From NCBI GenBank assembly GCA_037893225.1, contig JAZGUH010000105.1:1488001-1552000 (forward strand): a DNA stretch of 64,000 nt, written 5' to 3'. Made by a program: the position numbers and the translations under genes. Positions 55,480 through 64,000 of this stretch are shown piece by piece. Origin of the DNA: Hippasteria phrygiana. Lineage: Eukaryota > Echinodermata > Asteroidea > Valvatida > Goniasteridae. Each line of letters opens with the position of its first letter. The stretch's first letter is position 1. The notes beneath the pieces are model-generated. The model was not told the origin of the DNA. It worked only from the letters and a program-made list of their open reading frames with translations, and made no database searches.

Positions 55480-55696
55480 AATAAGCCAGTTCGGTATTTC
55501 AACCGCGCATTCTGCACAATGACATTTTATCCCCAATGACCCGCCTGACCTAACGCGTGCGTGTGAACGCAAAAGGTTGTTGCACAACACGCACATGTTT
55601 CAATCAGAATGGGCGTTCACGTAACATGGCGTGACATTACGTCAGCAATTTTATGCCGAATAACCTTTGACCTTTGAGATACCGAACTGGCTTATT
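55480..55696 (+). mobile_element. ~217-bp MITE with ATAAGCCAGTTCGGTAT ends
   Basis: ATAAGCCAGTTCGGTAT at the left and ATACCGAACTGGCTTAT at the right are perfect inverted ends. The interior matches 6068-6285 in the opposite orientation. Confidence 0.85.
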
Positions 55697-55885
55697 GTGG
55701 GAACATACACTGGTCATGTGAAAAACATTATGGGGACAGCGAAATGTCCCCATAACTCGGTCCTAATTTGCCTAACAAATTAAAATGCCCCCATTACGCA
55801 GTGGATGCCTGGGCACACTGTTCATGTAGTTTGCACAGTTCGCCGAATTTGAGCTTCATTTTCTCAAAACAGGTGGTCACGACAC

Positions 55886-56375
55886 TTAAAGGCAGTGTAC
55901 ATGATTGGTCATTGTTGCAATTTTCAGGAATGGGCGGATTTGGGGGTTAGTATTTTATAGGAAATATCGTTCCACTGACCTGTTCAAAGTTTTGCGTTGT
56001 TGGATGGCGGAAAAAAAACGAGAAAAACGGCGCTCGTTTTCAACCGTCGGGCGGATGATAGCTTTTAGTCAAGGCACGCGTGGCTATCTGGGCGCGTGAC
56101 GCACCCCGAATGCCAACATGTCCGGGGCGCGCCACTCGTCCGGGTAGCCACGCGCGCCTTGACTAAAGGTTACAGGGCAGTTTTCCAACGATTTCCAGCT
56201 GGAAATCGTTGGAAAACGATATATTTCCACTTTTCTTGACAACGACAGCACACCTGGTGCCATAATTTCACAGGATGATCGAGACTACTATTAACTTACA
56301 GTCTAGTAAGGTATTTTGTAATAATTCAGTAAAAAACAAAATTGGAGGATTACCAATCATGTACACTACCTTTAA
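55886..56375. mobile_element. TTAA-flanked 0.5-kb MITE, copy 3 (reverse)
   Basis: Same family as 4577-5085, opposite orientation, TTAA on both sides. The central palindrome CGATTTCCAGCTGGAAATCG is intact here. Confidence 0.87.
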
Positions 56376-57007
56376 ACTTCAAAACATTTAATAGAGCGTG
56401 GGCTAGGAATGAGCTGCATGTACTTCAAATTAAGGCTTTTTACCAATACGTACAGGGATACCATAATTTCAATTTTCAAATGTTGCTACCTGTATGTGTT
56501 TCAAGGTGCCACATCACATTAACTACGTATTTATGCATTCACTTAGATACATGTACATGTATGTTGACACTACTAATGGAAGGCATGTACATGTACGTGT
56601 ACATTCATGTCCTAGAGTAGGCCAAATCATTTTAGCAGAAATGGACCGTTAATGTGGACTCGAGTTGAACAATAAATTTGGGATATGCAGTATATCATTC
56701 AGATGCATTAGGTCCGACTCGACGATACTAAAAAACAAATCAACTGAAACCTGTCACTCATTGGCGCATAGCCACACCCCTTAGATCTGGTTTTGCATTA
56801 CATGTATGTGACTAGCACCGCGAAACAAAGAGAAAGTACAATGTAGCACAAGCTGAAAATTGAGATTCTTTCCTGGAAATACGTACAGTAAGCTTTAATT
56901 TGATGTACATGTACATTGTATGTTGCTATACATGTACATGTAGCTCATTCCCAGTCCTGGCTATAACTAGAACCGTTTGAAGTTGTCAGTCTTAATTTCA
57001 TTATGGT

Positions 57008-57434
57008 TAGGGCCGAGTCAAATCGAATAATTGAATATTCAAATATTTGACCTACCATTTGATCAAATATTTGAATATTCGGTTGTCCGGACAGCCAATT
57101 GTATGTACAGAGGCAGTCTACATTGTAATTAAGGTACGAAACTGCTCATTATAAGGCAAAAAAAAGCTTGTGTTGCCTTAACCCCTTGGTCATGGTATTT
57201 TACGCGAGACGTTGGGGTGTTGCAGCGGTTCTGGCAGCCAAATTGAACTGCTACAATGTGTTTGTGCATGACATAAACAATCCAACAATGGATTGAAACT
57301 GCACAAACGGCGGCAAATGGCATCATCCGGCCTGGTGGCACTTTTTTTTTGGACGCCATATGGCGTCATCCGTACGCAAGGGGTTAAATGGAAAAAATCA
57401 GGAGGGAAGGTCTGTCGGTCAATTTCTCTCTCTT

Positions 57435-57467
<33 letters not shown>

Positions 57468-58308
57468 TTTCACCATCCATGAAAACATCAAAACAATACT
57501 ACATGTACATTTGTACATGTCATGTAACTCGGAAGTCGGGAGGCAAAAAAATAGCTTATTTAAAAGTGAGATGGGGAAATGCACGATTGTGCCATCGTAC
57601 ATGTACATGTAGCTGTATTTAAACACAATGATTTTTAATAAAACTTGTTCATTTTGTGCGGGAAAAGGTGGGATTTTGAAAATTCCTTTTGAAATGAAAT
57701 TTTTAAAAAATGCGACAAGACTTTTGTGACTTTTAGGGTCGGTCGCGGAGGGAACACAACTATTTTTTTTTGGCCTAATCATTATAATATACAATGTATA
57801 TGGGAATCCCACAACGACGAGTTTAGCGCCGATCTGCGCACTTCCGCATTTGAAAACGAGGATCTCAATGTCACAGTAAACAACTTTATGCTGATCGTGC
57901 GCCTGCGCTTCCTTTTATGGCCTGATTAATTCATGCATGAATGAATGTGCTGAAAAGCGTTGTTTCGTTTGCCACTGACACGCTCGCTTTCAACGTGGAA
58001 GTGCGCAGAAGGGGCTAATGTGAAATTCCTCTATACCAAGGTTTAGCACACGTTCAAAATTGCAGAAATATTTTTTTATTTGCCCTTTTGAGAAAATTTT
58101 ATTTTCCTGACAAAAAGTACATGTACATATAGCAACAGGTCACTTCATCATTATGTGTCTGTATACAGATAGACAGCCTGCAGTCATACAATTATTTGGA
58201 CAGTAACCCAGTCACGAAGTCACGGATGCGAATTCGTTATAAAAATTTTAAACTTGAAAATAAATATTTGAATATTCAATAATCTATCGAATATTAGGCA
58301 CAGCCCTA
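57008..58308. mobile_element. decayed hAT-type element with nested MITE
   Basis: TAGGGCCG at the left and CAGCCCTA at the right, each followed inward by TTGAATATTCAA-type words, suggest another member of the TAGGGCTG family. The 8-bp flanks match at only five positions. A TTAACCCCTTG MITE (57178-57387) and a poly(T) tract (57444-57470) lie inside. Confidence 0.45.
57178..57387. mobile_element. TTAACCCCTTG MITE, copy g
   Basis: It runs from TTAACCCCTTGGTCATGG to CCGTACGCAAGGGGTTAA, with one copy of the ATCCAACAATGGATTGAAAC core. TTAA on both sides. Confidence 0.88.
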
Positions 58309-58939
58309 ATAACAGTGAAAATGTATAACCGTGGAAATGACAAACTATAATCTATTGTGTTTGTACTGTACATGTACCTGTATGTGCAGGTATTGACATT
58401 ACATGTATGGGAGGAAGCTTTACATGTAAAATGTACTTTTATAACGTGTAGTTCATGGTGACCTGAAATTACCTAATGACACCAAACGCATGACGGCTTG
58501 ACGCGTACTAGTTTCTCTGCTGTCATGTGACACACCCCATGCCAAAACCAGGAGCTTCCTGCCAAAAATCGAAATTTGGCAAACAATGGATTGAGCACGC
58601 ACAGGAGTGCGCGTATACAATGTACCGGCCAGGTGGTCCCCTCAAACCACAGTCACGCCTGCCACCCGTACTATAGGCTAAAGTACATGATGTTGTGATG
58701 TAGTTCATGAGCATTAAAATGAGTCCTCAGCAGGGTCTATAGGTGAAGTATTTTATCAAGTTATAGCATGTTTAATATGGGTAATATAGGGACAACATAT
58801 TGCTGCTTTTGATGATATTTTTAAAGTTTAATGCCATTCGTTAAATGTGGGAACAGGCTGGTTTTTGAAATGGGCCATCAGGTATTATTACAGAGCTATT
58901 GGACAATAAGACATGAAACATTATTTCCATTGTACATTT

Positions 58940-59545
58940 CGTCGTGTGCCCGGCAGAAGGGCGTAAGCGCGCTTTGACGCGTAATTACACTTTCCGAGAA
59001 AATCGACTTTAAAGTGTTTGTGTTGGCATTTCTAAATTAAGAATCGCATAAGGTTCATTTTTGTCAGATGCAAATTTATTAATATTTCCAATAATGCTGT
59101 GCATTTTTAAACAAAATTATTACTTAATTTTACAGTTATTTGCATATTTATGCTAACACCCTTTTGCCGGGAAGTCCTTCTGCCTTAAACGTGCGCGTAA
59201 GCAGCATGTGAAATGCTTACGCCCTTTTGCCGGGAAAAAACTTTGCTCCAAGCGCGCTTACGCCCCGTTGAAGTGGAGAGGTGAACAAACTTTTATCATG
59301 TTTTGTTACATTGGTATTACACGCTAACGCCCTTTTGCCGGGAACAAAAAATGCAAAACCCCTAACGCCCTTTTCATTCTGTTAATTACGTCAGAATGAC
59401 GTAACCCCTTGAGACGAAATGTGTATCAAAATAAAGATGTATCAAAATAAAGATATTTCAATACTCTATCGATTACCTCCCAAAACCCCAATTTGACCTT
59501 TTGACCCATTGTTCGTCCTTACACCCTTCTGCCGGGCACACGACG
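58940..59545. mobile_element. MITE with reiterated GCCCTTTTGCCGGGAA motif
   Basis: The ends CGTCGTGTGCCCGGCAGAAG and CTTCTGCCGGGCACACGACG are inverted. The related motif ACNCCCTTTTGCCGGGAA recurs at about 59157, 59220 and 59330. No ORF is present. ATTT on both flanks may be the target duplication. Confidence 0.75.
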
Positions 59546-59976
59546 ATTTTTATCCTCCTCACGTCATATGCTCTCATAGTGAATCTCTAATCCTGCATGT
59601 GAAGTGGCAATAATTTAACAAGCATGTGCATGTTCCGGTGCTTTTGAATATTCCCCTACAAATGACATTCAAAAACTTTCTTTTTCATTGTGTGAGAAAT
59701 GACTTAGTAATGTATGTTAACCTATTGAACCCGGTTGGCGTCTACAGACGAATCCGGCGACCACAATTAGAAGCATTTACTGCGGTGGCGAGGCGCTCGC
59801 GTGCGTATTTTACGCACGCGCTCGATGCAGCTTCGACCAACAGGGTGTTTACAACTTCCCAAAATGCGCGCGCGACTGAAATTAAAGAACGCGCTCAACC
59901 TGCACGCGAGCGCAGCACCACTGTAAAAATGGCGTCGGCGAATTCCTGTATAGCCGCGGTTTGGAAATGACCACCA
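59546..59976. other. no recognisable gene; GC-rich patch
   Basis: A GC-rich segment at 59730-59950 has GCGCTCGCGTGCG-type words. A 114-codon open frame spans it but shows no domain. Confidence 0.45.
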
Positions 59977-60212
59977 GGGGCCGATTTCATGAAGCTGTTC
60001 AGCACAAAAATGTGCTTAGCATGCAAATGCTTCCTTGATAAAAACTGGATTACCAACCAGATTTCCATGTGTGGAATATTGCTTTTGACTGGTATTCAGC
60101 TGTTGTTTGCTTAGCATGAAAATTACATGGACTTTTGGCTGGTAACCTATTTTTACTAAGCAAGACATTTTCATGCTAAGCACATTTTTAACAGCTTTAT
60201 GAAATTGGCCCC
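59977..60212. mobile_element. GGGGCCGATTTCATGAAGCTG MITE
   Basis: GGGGCCGATTTCATGAAGCT and AGCTTTATGAAATTGGCCCC are inverted ends, with ATGTGCTTAGCATG and CATGCTAAGCACAT just inside. Fragments of the family are at 40135 and 61122. It directly abuts a TTAACCCCTTG MITE remnant (about 60215-60379). Confidence 0.88.
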
Positions 60213-60214
60213 CG

Positions 60215-60379
60215 GCCGGTTGGTGGCTATAGCCGCATTTTCTACATTTTCAATCCATTGTTGGGTTATTGTGTGCATTACGCTTGGCTACACAAGCATC
60301 TTGTGTGTGTTTCGCCTGGCTGCACAAGCCGTCGCTGCACCCCTACACCCCATTATAACACCCGTACTCAAGGGGTTAA
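60215..60379. repeat. TTAACCCCTTG MITE, truncated copy h
   Basis: It retains TTTCAATCCATTGTTGGG and CCCGTACTCAAGGGGTTAA; the left end is lost where the previous MITE sits. Confidence 0.7.
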
Positions 60380-60568
60380 ACATTTGTTTTTCAGGGCGAT
60401 ATGCATCCAAAGCACAAACATGACAGCTTTAACACTAACCCTGCTATTGATTTTTCATATATACATTGTACCGCAGAGGGTTGGGGTTAATCTTCATGGT
60501 CTTACATTGTCTTACATGTACATTGAATTTGCTAGTCAATAGGAGAAAGTGAGCCAAATTTATGGTGT

Positions 60569-60763
60569 TCAGAGTTGTTAATTGAGTCCATACAAGTCAT
60601 CACAAGTCACTACACCGTTCTGGTCTCAAGCCATGTAAAAAGCTATTCAAACACACATTCCTTTGTCACGATTCAACCCATGTAGCTTGTGAGCTGACTT
60701 GTGATCTGCCTTTTGATCTAACTTGTGATTGACTTGTTACTGACTCCATTACAACTCTGGTTC
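60569..60763. repeat. CAAGTCAC repeat element, copy f
   Basis: CAGAGTTGTTAATTGAGTCC at the left and GACTCCATTACAACTCTGG at the right enclose CACATTCCTTTGTCACG and related core words. Confidence 0.75.
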
Positions 60764-60785
60764 AAGGGCCAATTTCATGGTGTTC

Positions 60786-61116
60786 AGAGTTGTTAATCGA
60801 GTCATCACAAGTCACTTCACAATTCTGGTCTCAAGCCATGTAACAAGCCATTCAAACACACATTCCTTTGTCATTATTCATCCCATATAGCTTGTGAGCT
60901 GACTTGTGACTGACTTGTGACTGACTTGTGACTGACTTGTGACTGACTTGTGACTGACTTGTGACTGACTTGTGACTGACTTGTGACTGACTTGTGACTG
61001 ACTTGTGACTGACTTGTGACTGACTTGTGACTGACTTGTGACTGACTTGTGACTGACTTGTGACTGACTTGTGACTGAATTGTGACTGAATTGTGACTGA
61101 CTCCATTACAACTCTG
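60786..61116. repeat. CAAGTCAC repeat element, copy g, with 11-bp array
   Basis: Its ends are the same as the preceding copy's. Between about 60901 and 61102 the unit GACTTGTGACT repeats about 18 times, with two late GAATTGTGACT variants. The array is absent from the neighbouring copy f, so it expanded locally. Confidence 0.9.
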
Positions 61117-61121
61117 GTTCA

Positions 61122-61353
61122 AGGGACAATTTCATGGACCTCTTATGCACAAAAATATGTTGAGCACAAAAAGTCTTGCTTAGTAAAAACAGGTTACCAG
61201 TGATTTTCTTGATATAAGCAAAAAAAAACAAATGAATACCAGTCACAAGCAATAATTATACATCACCAGAAAATTTGGTTGGTAATCCTGTTTTAGGGAA
61301 GACTTTTCATGCTAAGCATATTTTTTTGTGCTGAGAAGCTCCTTGAAATTGTC
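61122..61353. mobile_element. GGGACAATTTCATGG MITE just upstream of the second RING exon
   Basis: A diverged relative of 59977-60212, with AGGGACAATTTCATGG and CTTGAAATTGTC ends and the inner words TTGCTTAGTAAAAACAGG and TTTTCATGCTAAGCAT. It ends about 48 bases before the exon at 61402 and could cover the branch-point neighbourhood. Confidence 0.75.
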
Positions 61354-61401
61354 GACATTGCCACATTGTCTACTTCCAAGTTTTGCTCTTTTTGGCGGCA
61401 G

Positions 61402-61545
61402 GACAGCGACGGTCAAGGGTGTCCGTTTTGCCGGTGTGAGATTAAAGGCACAGAGGTCATTGTGATTGACCCTTACCACAGGGAAAGGGCCAATGAAGAG
61501 AGGCACGATTTTGAATTTGACGATGACGACGATGACGGTTTGGAG
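61402..61545 (+). CDS. CBL: CBL exon: second part of RING and acidic segment
   Basis: This exon encodes 48 residues beginning DSDGQGCPFCRCEIKGTE. It supplies the last two zinc ligands of the RING (CPFC) and the conserved CEIKGTE tail that follows it. After IDPYHRE comes a run of six aspartates (FEFDDDDDDGLE), matching the acidic patch of other CBL proteins. It is in phase 0 at both ends: the acceptor is GGCGGCAG and the donor GAG before GTGAGA. The RING is therefore split by an intron of about 27 kb, at the same position as in human CBL (after WQ, from memory). A MITE ends about 48 bases before the acceptor. Confidence 0.96.
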
Positions 61546-61667
61546 GTGAGATGTTTTAATGTTTTTACAAATGTAATAATTTGTTGTCAGTAAGTCACAT
61601 TTAAATGGCTGAATTTTCAAAAGCAGATGTGTTTTTTTTAAGTGTGCAAAACAAATTGGCTCGAACA

Positions 61668-62171
61668 GACAGGTGGCCACAATGGACAGGTGGCCACGGG
61701 ATATAGGTGGCCACAATGGACAGGTGACTGCAGCGGACAGGTTGCTTTAGCAGATGGGTGGCCACAATGGACAGGTGGCCGCAGCGGACTGGTGGCCACA
61801 GTCCATAGGTGGCCACAATAGACAGGTGGCTGCAGTGGATGGGTTGCTGCAGCAGATGGGTTGCTGCAACGGACAAGTTGCTACAGCAGACAAGTTGCTG
61901 CAGCGGACGGGTGGCTGCAGCGGACGGGTGGCTGCAGCGGACGGGTGGCCACACTAGACGGGTGGCCACACTAGACGGGTGGCCACACTAGACGGGTGGC
62001 CACACTAGACGGGTGGCCACACTAGACGGGTGGCCACACTAGACGGGTGGCCACACTAGACGGGTGGCCACACTAGACGGGTGGCCACACTAGACGGGTG
62101 GCCACACTAGACGGGTGGCCACACTAGACGGGTGGCCACACTAGACGGGTGGCCACAATAGAGAGGTGGAA
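61668..62171. repeat. 17-bp minisatellite in the CBL intron between RING and proline-rich exons
   Basis: About 29 units of a 17-base theme GACGGGTGGCCACACTA run across more than half of the 867-bp intron. From about 61940 to 62150 the units are identical (about 13 copies). Earlier units vary (GACAGGTGGCCACAATG, GACGGGTGGCTGCAGCG). The homogeneous end is the recently expanded end. Confidence 0.95.
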
Positions 62172-62412
62172 AGATTTCACAGCCTCCTGAGGTTTCTTAT
62201 GGTGAAAACGTACCTTGTACTGAGTTTGTCTTGGAGCAAAATGCACATGCATGTGTGGTTTTTGAGGGTTGTTCCAAAACAGGGACGAACCGTCCCAATC
62301 TGCATCGTGTGCATTTTGCATGGAAGCAATCTCAGCATGGTGGTGAACCGAGCACTGACAATTAAATTTGTCCACGCGATAAATTTAAATTTTGAATATC
62401 CTTTATTTACAG

Positions 62413-62695
62413 CTGCCACCCACGGAACCCGTCTATGCAGCTCCGCTGAAAATTGCAAAGGGCGATCCCAAGCGGCTTGGGGCTAGCAACTTGCCTGCCC
62501 TCCCCCCACGCAGGCCCTCACCCAACGTGTCCCCGACGTCTTCTCCTAACCTGTCTCCCCGCTCATCAATGTGCATGGCTAGTAACGATGATAGCAAGCT
62601 CCAGTCCTTTCCGACCCTACCGCCTAGACGCTACCTAGATGATGGAATGGAGAGAATGGAGGCAGATGGATTTGCATTGACAGATCAGAAGACAG
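62413..62695 (+). CDS. CBL: CBL exon: proline-rich SH3-ligand region
   Basis: The exon encodes about 94 residues from LPPTEPVYAAPLK to LTDQKT. It is rich in proline and serine and has two similar motifs, PALPPRR and PTLPPRR. Both fit the PxxxPR pattern bound by CIN85/CD2AP SH3 domains and also the general class of PxxP ligands. A serine-rich stretch of SP repeats lies between them. The exon opens in phase 0 after TTTACAG and ends one base into a codon at ACAG before GTGGGT. The donor is formed at the edge of a transposon insertion whose target duplication is AGGT (see findings). Sequence similarity to vertebrate CBL is weak here, as expected for this region, so the assignment rests on order, phase and composition. 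Confidence 0.88.
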
Positions 62696-63268
62696 GTGGG
62701 TCATTCTATAAATTTGGGGTCCAAAAGTGTGACATTTTTTTGGTGTCCCTGTTACACCTGACCTGTGTAATTTCCCATCAGGTATCATTAAAATTGACTT
62801 CACACTATTTTTTACTTGCTTGGCAGGTACTTTGCTTTACATAATCACTCTTAGAGATAGAAGGCAATAACCCTAACTCCCTACATAATTTTTCCTCCTA
62901 GTAACCTGAATCCTCCAACATCCTCTGATTTCAAAGTGTTAAAGCTGTATATGTACAGATAACCTGAATCCTCCAAAATCCTCGAGGGGTTTTCATAAAC
63001 ACCCTAGTAACCTCGGTCCTCCGAAATCATCCAGCATCAGATTGAGCCTGATGACCTGGATCCTCCATTTTCCTCCAGAGGCAAAATCCTCTTATGCTTC
63101 AACTTCCAAAGACCCTCAATTCTCCAAATTCGTCCTTTGGCAAAGAGGATTTTGGAGGATTTGGGGAGGTTAGGGTTAAAGAGTGTGTCCTGAATTGCCA
63201 AATCTTATACTTCTCAGATGTAAAAGGGACACCAAAATTGGGCCCCAAATTTAAGGAATGACACAGGT
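62694..63268. mobile_element. GGGTC-family MITE inserted at the CBL splice donor
   Basis: The element at 62698-63264 begins GGGTCATTCTATAAATTTGG and ends, inverted, CCAAATTTAAGGAATGACAC. The direct repeat AGGT flanks it (62694-62697 and 63265-63268). The left AGGT is the last two bases of the CBL exon plus the GT of its donor. The right AGGT is followed by AGGTGATAACC, presumably the original intron start. A CCTAACC-ended element is nested inside. Confidence 0.8.
62868..63179. mobile_element. CCTAACC-ended element, copy 4, nested
   Basis: ATAACCCTAACTCCC at the left and GGGGAGGTTAGGGTTAA at the right frame irregular CCTGAATCCTCCAAAATCC units. It sits inside the GGGTC-family MITE, so it is younger. 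Confidence 0.7.
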
Positions 63269-63560
63269 AGGTGATAACCAAGATCAAATTTCATGGCTCT
63301 ACTATCCACGGAAAGCTTTTAGTCATCATTCTGTACAATGTACTTGCAGCGCTAGCCCAAAAAGTCTGTACTTAATTCAGGAAGCAAAGAATCCTTAGTT
63401 ACTGGATGTCCATATGTGACATGAAAAAGTTGAGATATTGACATCACCAGGAAATACAGGTTATAAACTCTAAAGGTATAATATATCATTGGTAGAGCTG
63501 ACCACGTAGTCACTGGCAGTGTTCATACTTTCTAGGATTCAACGTATACGTGAAATAACC
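63269..63560. other. no recognisable feature
   Basis: Intron downstream of the last visible CBL exon; no domain or repeat seen. Confidence 0.5.
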
Positions 63561-63561
63561 A

Positions 63562-63737
63562 ACCTTTTCAAAGTGAACAAAGAAAACTGGCAGCAGCGGG
63601 ATTCGAACCTGCTACCTCCGGGATACCGTACCAGCGCTCTACCAACTGAGCTATCTTGCCCTATGTTGGCAGTCTCCCAAATTGTCAGTATCTTTGTTCG
63701 GGGGGGCACTAGTCAGAAGTCATAAACCCATAATGCT
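63562..63737 (-). repeat. tRNA-derived SINE, minus copy of an inverted pair
   Basis: Box A-type TAGCTCAGTTGGTAGAGC and box B-type GGTAGCAGGTTCGAATCC are readable on the minus strand. The tail GGGGGCACTAGTCAGAAGTC follows on the other side. Confidence 0.85.
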
Positions 63738-63905
63738 GTGACAAGCGTCCCCGAACAAAAATACCGACAATTTGGGCAACCGCTAACATAGGGCAAGCTG
63801 GCTCAGTTGGTAAAGCGCCGGTATGGTATTCCGTAGTCGCAGGTTTGAATCATGCTCCGGTCAGTTTTCTTTGCTCACTTTGATAATGTATTCATATTTA
63901 CCTAG
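63738..63905 (+). repeat. tRNA-derived SINE, plus copy of an inverted pair
   Basis: GCTGGCTCAGTTGGTAAAGC and GTCGCAGGTTTGAATCATGC lie on the + strand. It is tail-to-tail with the preceding copy, so the two can fold into a hairpin with arms of about 150 bases. Confidence 0.8.
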
Positions 63906-63911
63906 TCAGTT

Positions 63912-64000
63912 TCCAGTGATGTAGTCGAGACCATCACAAGACCCTGCAAGACCATCTCAAGACCTTCAGTCTTAATTCAAGTCTCAAGCTATTCAAATGA
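63912..64000 (+). repeat. CAAGACC repeat element, copy h, cut by window end
   Basis: GATGTAGTCGAGACCATCAC to CAAGCTATTCAAATGA matches the left half of the copy at 38697 almost word for word. Confidence 0.85.

Larger units (their letters stand above)
4153..62695 (+). other. CBL: CBL gene, internal part (five exons visible)
   Basis: This span holds five consecutive exons of one gene for an E3 ubiquitin ligase of the CBL family. CBL binds phosphorylated receptor tyrosine kinases through its tyrosine-kinase-binding domain and ubiquitinates them through its RING, so it ends signalling at the membrane and on endosomes. Exon order follows the known protein: EF-hand, SH2-like, linker helix, RING, proline-rich. 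Phases join cleanly: phase 2 at the first two junctions, phase 0 on both sides of the RING intron and before the proline-rich exon, phase 1 at the last donor. The 5' exons with the four-helix bundle and the 3' exons with the C-terminal tail lie outside the window. Introns are about 25.9, 3.7, 27.0 and 0.87 kb and consist largely of repeats. From memory of human CBL, the third exon here equals two human exons joined. Confidence 0.95.

Noticed and set aside
60852..61122. Repetitive open frames of the SQVSHKSVT type
   Set aside because: They are translations of the 11-bp DNA array; several frames are open at once.
61601..61969. Cysteine- and histidine-rich repetitive open frame on the minus strand, looking like zinc knuckles
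   Set aside because: It is a translation of the irregular part of the 17-bp minisatellite, and Cys/His spacing follows the DNA period, not a zinc-finger pattern.
61940..62155. CRISPR-like array
   Set aside because: A head-to-tail minisatellite without spacers.

Overview
The window looks like nuclear DNA of a marine invertebrate deuterostome, most likely an echinoderm (inference). The evidence is one intron-rich, metazoan-type gene spread over almost the whole 64 kb, a very high density of small DNA-transposon derivatives, tRNA-derived SINEs, and scattered runs of the palindromic hexamer ACATGT. There is no sign of bacterial, organellar or viral gene organisation.

The only host protein gene I can recognise is an orthologue of the E3 ubiquitin ligase CBL on the + strand. 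Five exons are visible: 4153-4431 (EF-hand and start of the SH2-like domain), 30329-30466 (SH2 core), 34155-34374 (end of SH2, linker helix and first part of the RING), 61402-61545 (second part of the RING and an acidic tail) and 62413-62695 (proline-rich SH3-ligand region). All junctions have AG/GT borders and compatible phases. The gene runs off both ends of the window: the four-helix bundle lies upstream, and the rest of the proline-rich tail lies downstream. Introns are about 25.9, 3.7, 27.0 and 0.87 kb. A possible 21-nt in-frame microexon sits inside the RING-splitting intron at 44820-44840.

The introns are a transposon graveyard. From left to right the clearest pieces are: a mariner pseudogene (1.8 kb); a CAGGG-ended element with a PIP-box N-terminal exon (2.65-3.5 kb, second copy at 31.9-32.7 kb); three TTAA-flanked 0.5-kb MITEs; a TTAA-flanked Kolobok-like element carrying a THAP exon (14.5-15.5 kb); a family with GGGTC ends and 4-bp target duplications, full of inverted GTAAC-containing units (16.7-17.9, 20.0-22.6 and 62.7-63.3 kb, possibly 25.1-27.5 kb); a tandem ~0.71-kb duplication carrying a Crypton-type recombinase-like exon (32.7-34.1 kb); hAT-type elements with 8-bp target duplications (37.3-38.7 and 48.8-49.3 kb); a 1.2-kb Tc1 fold-back element with two 516-bp arms (50.8-52.0 kb); and a Harbinger-like element with a Myb/SANT-like exon (53.8-54.6 kb). 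Several MITE families recur many times, some nested in one another, and some have expanded internal tandem repeats independently in different copies.

The most striking observation is at the last CBL exon. A GGGTC-family MITE is inserted exactly at the 5' splice site, and its 4-bp target duplication is AGGT, so the splice donor is duplicated and survives on the exon side.
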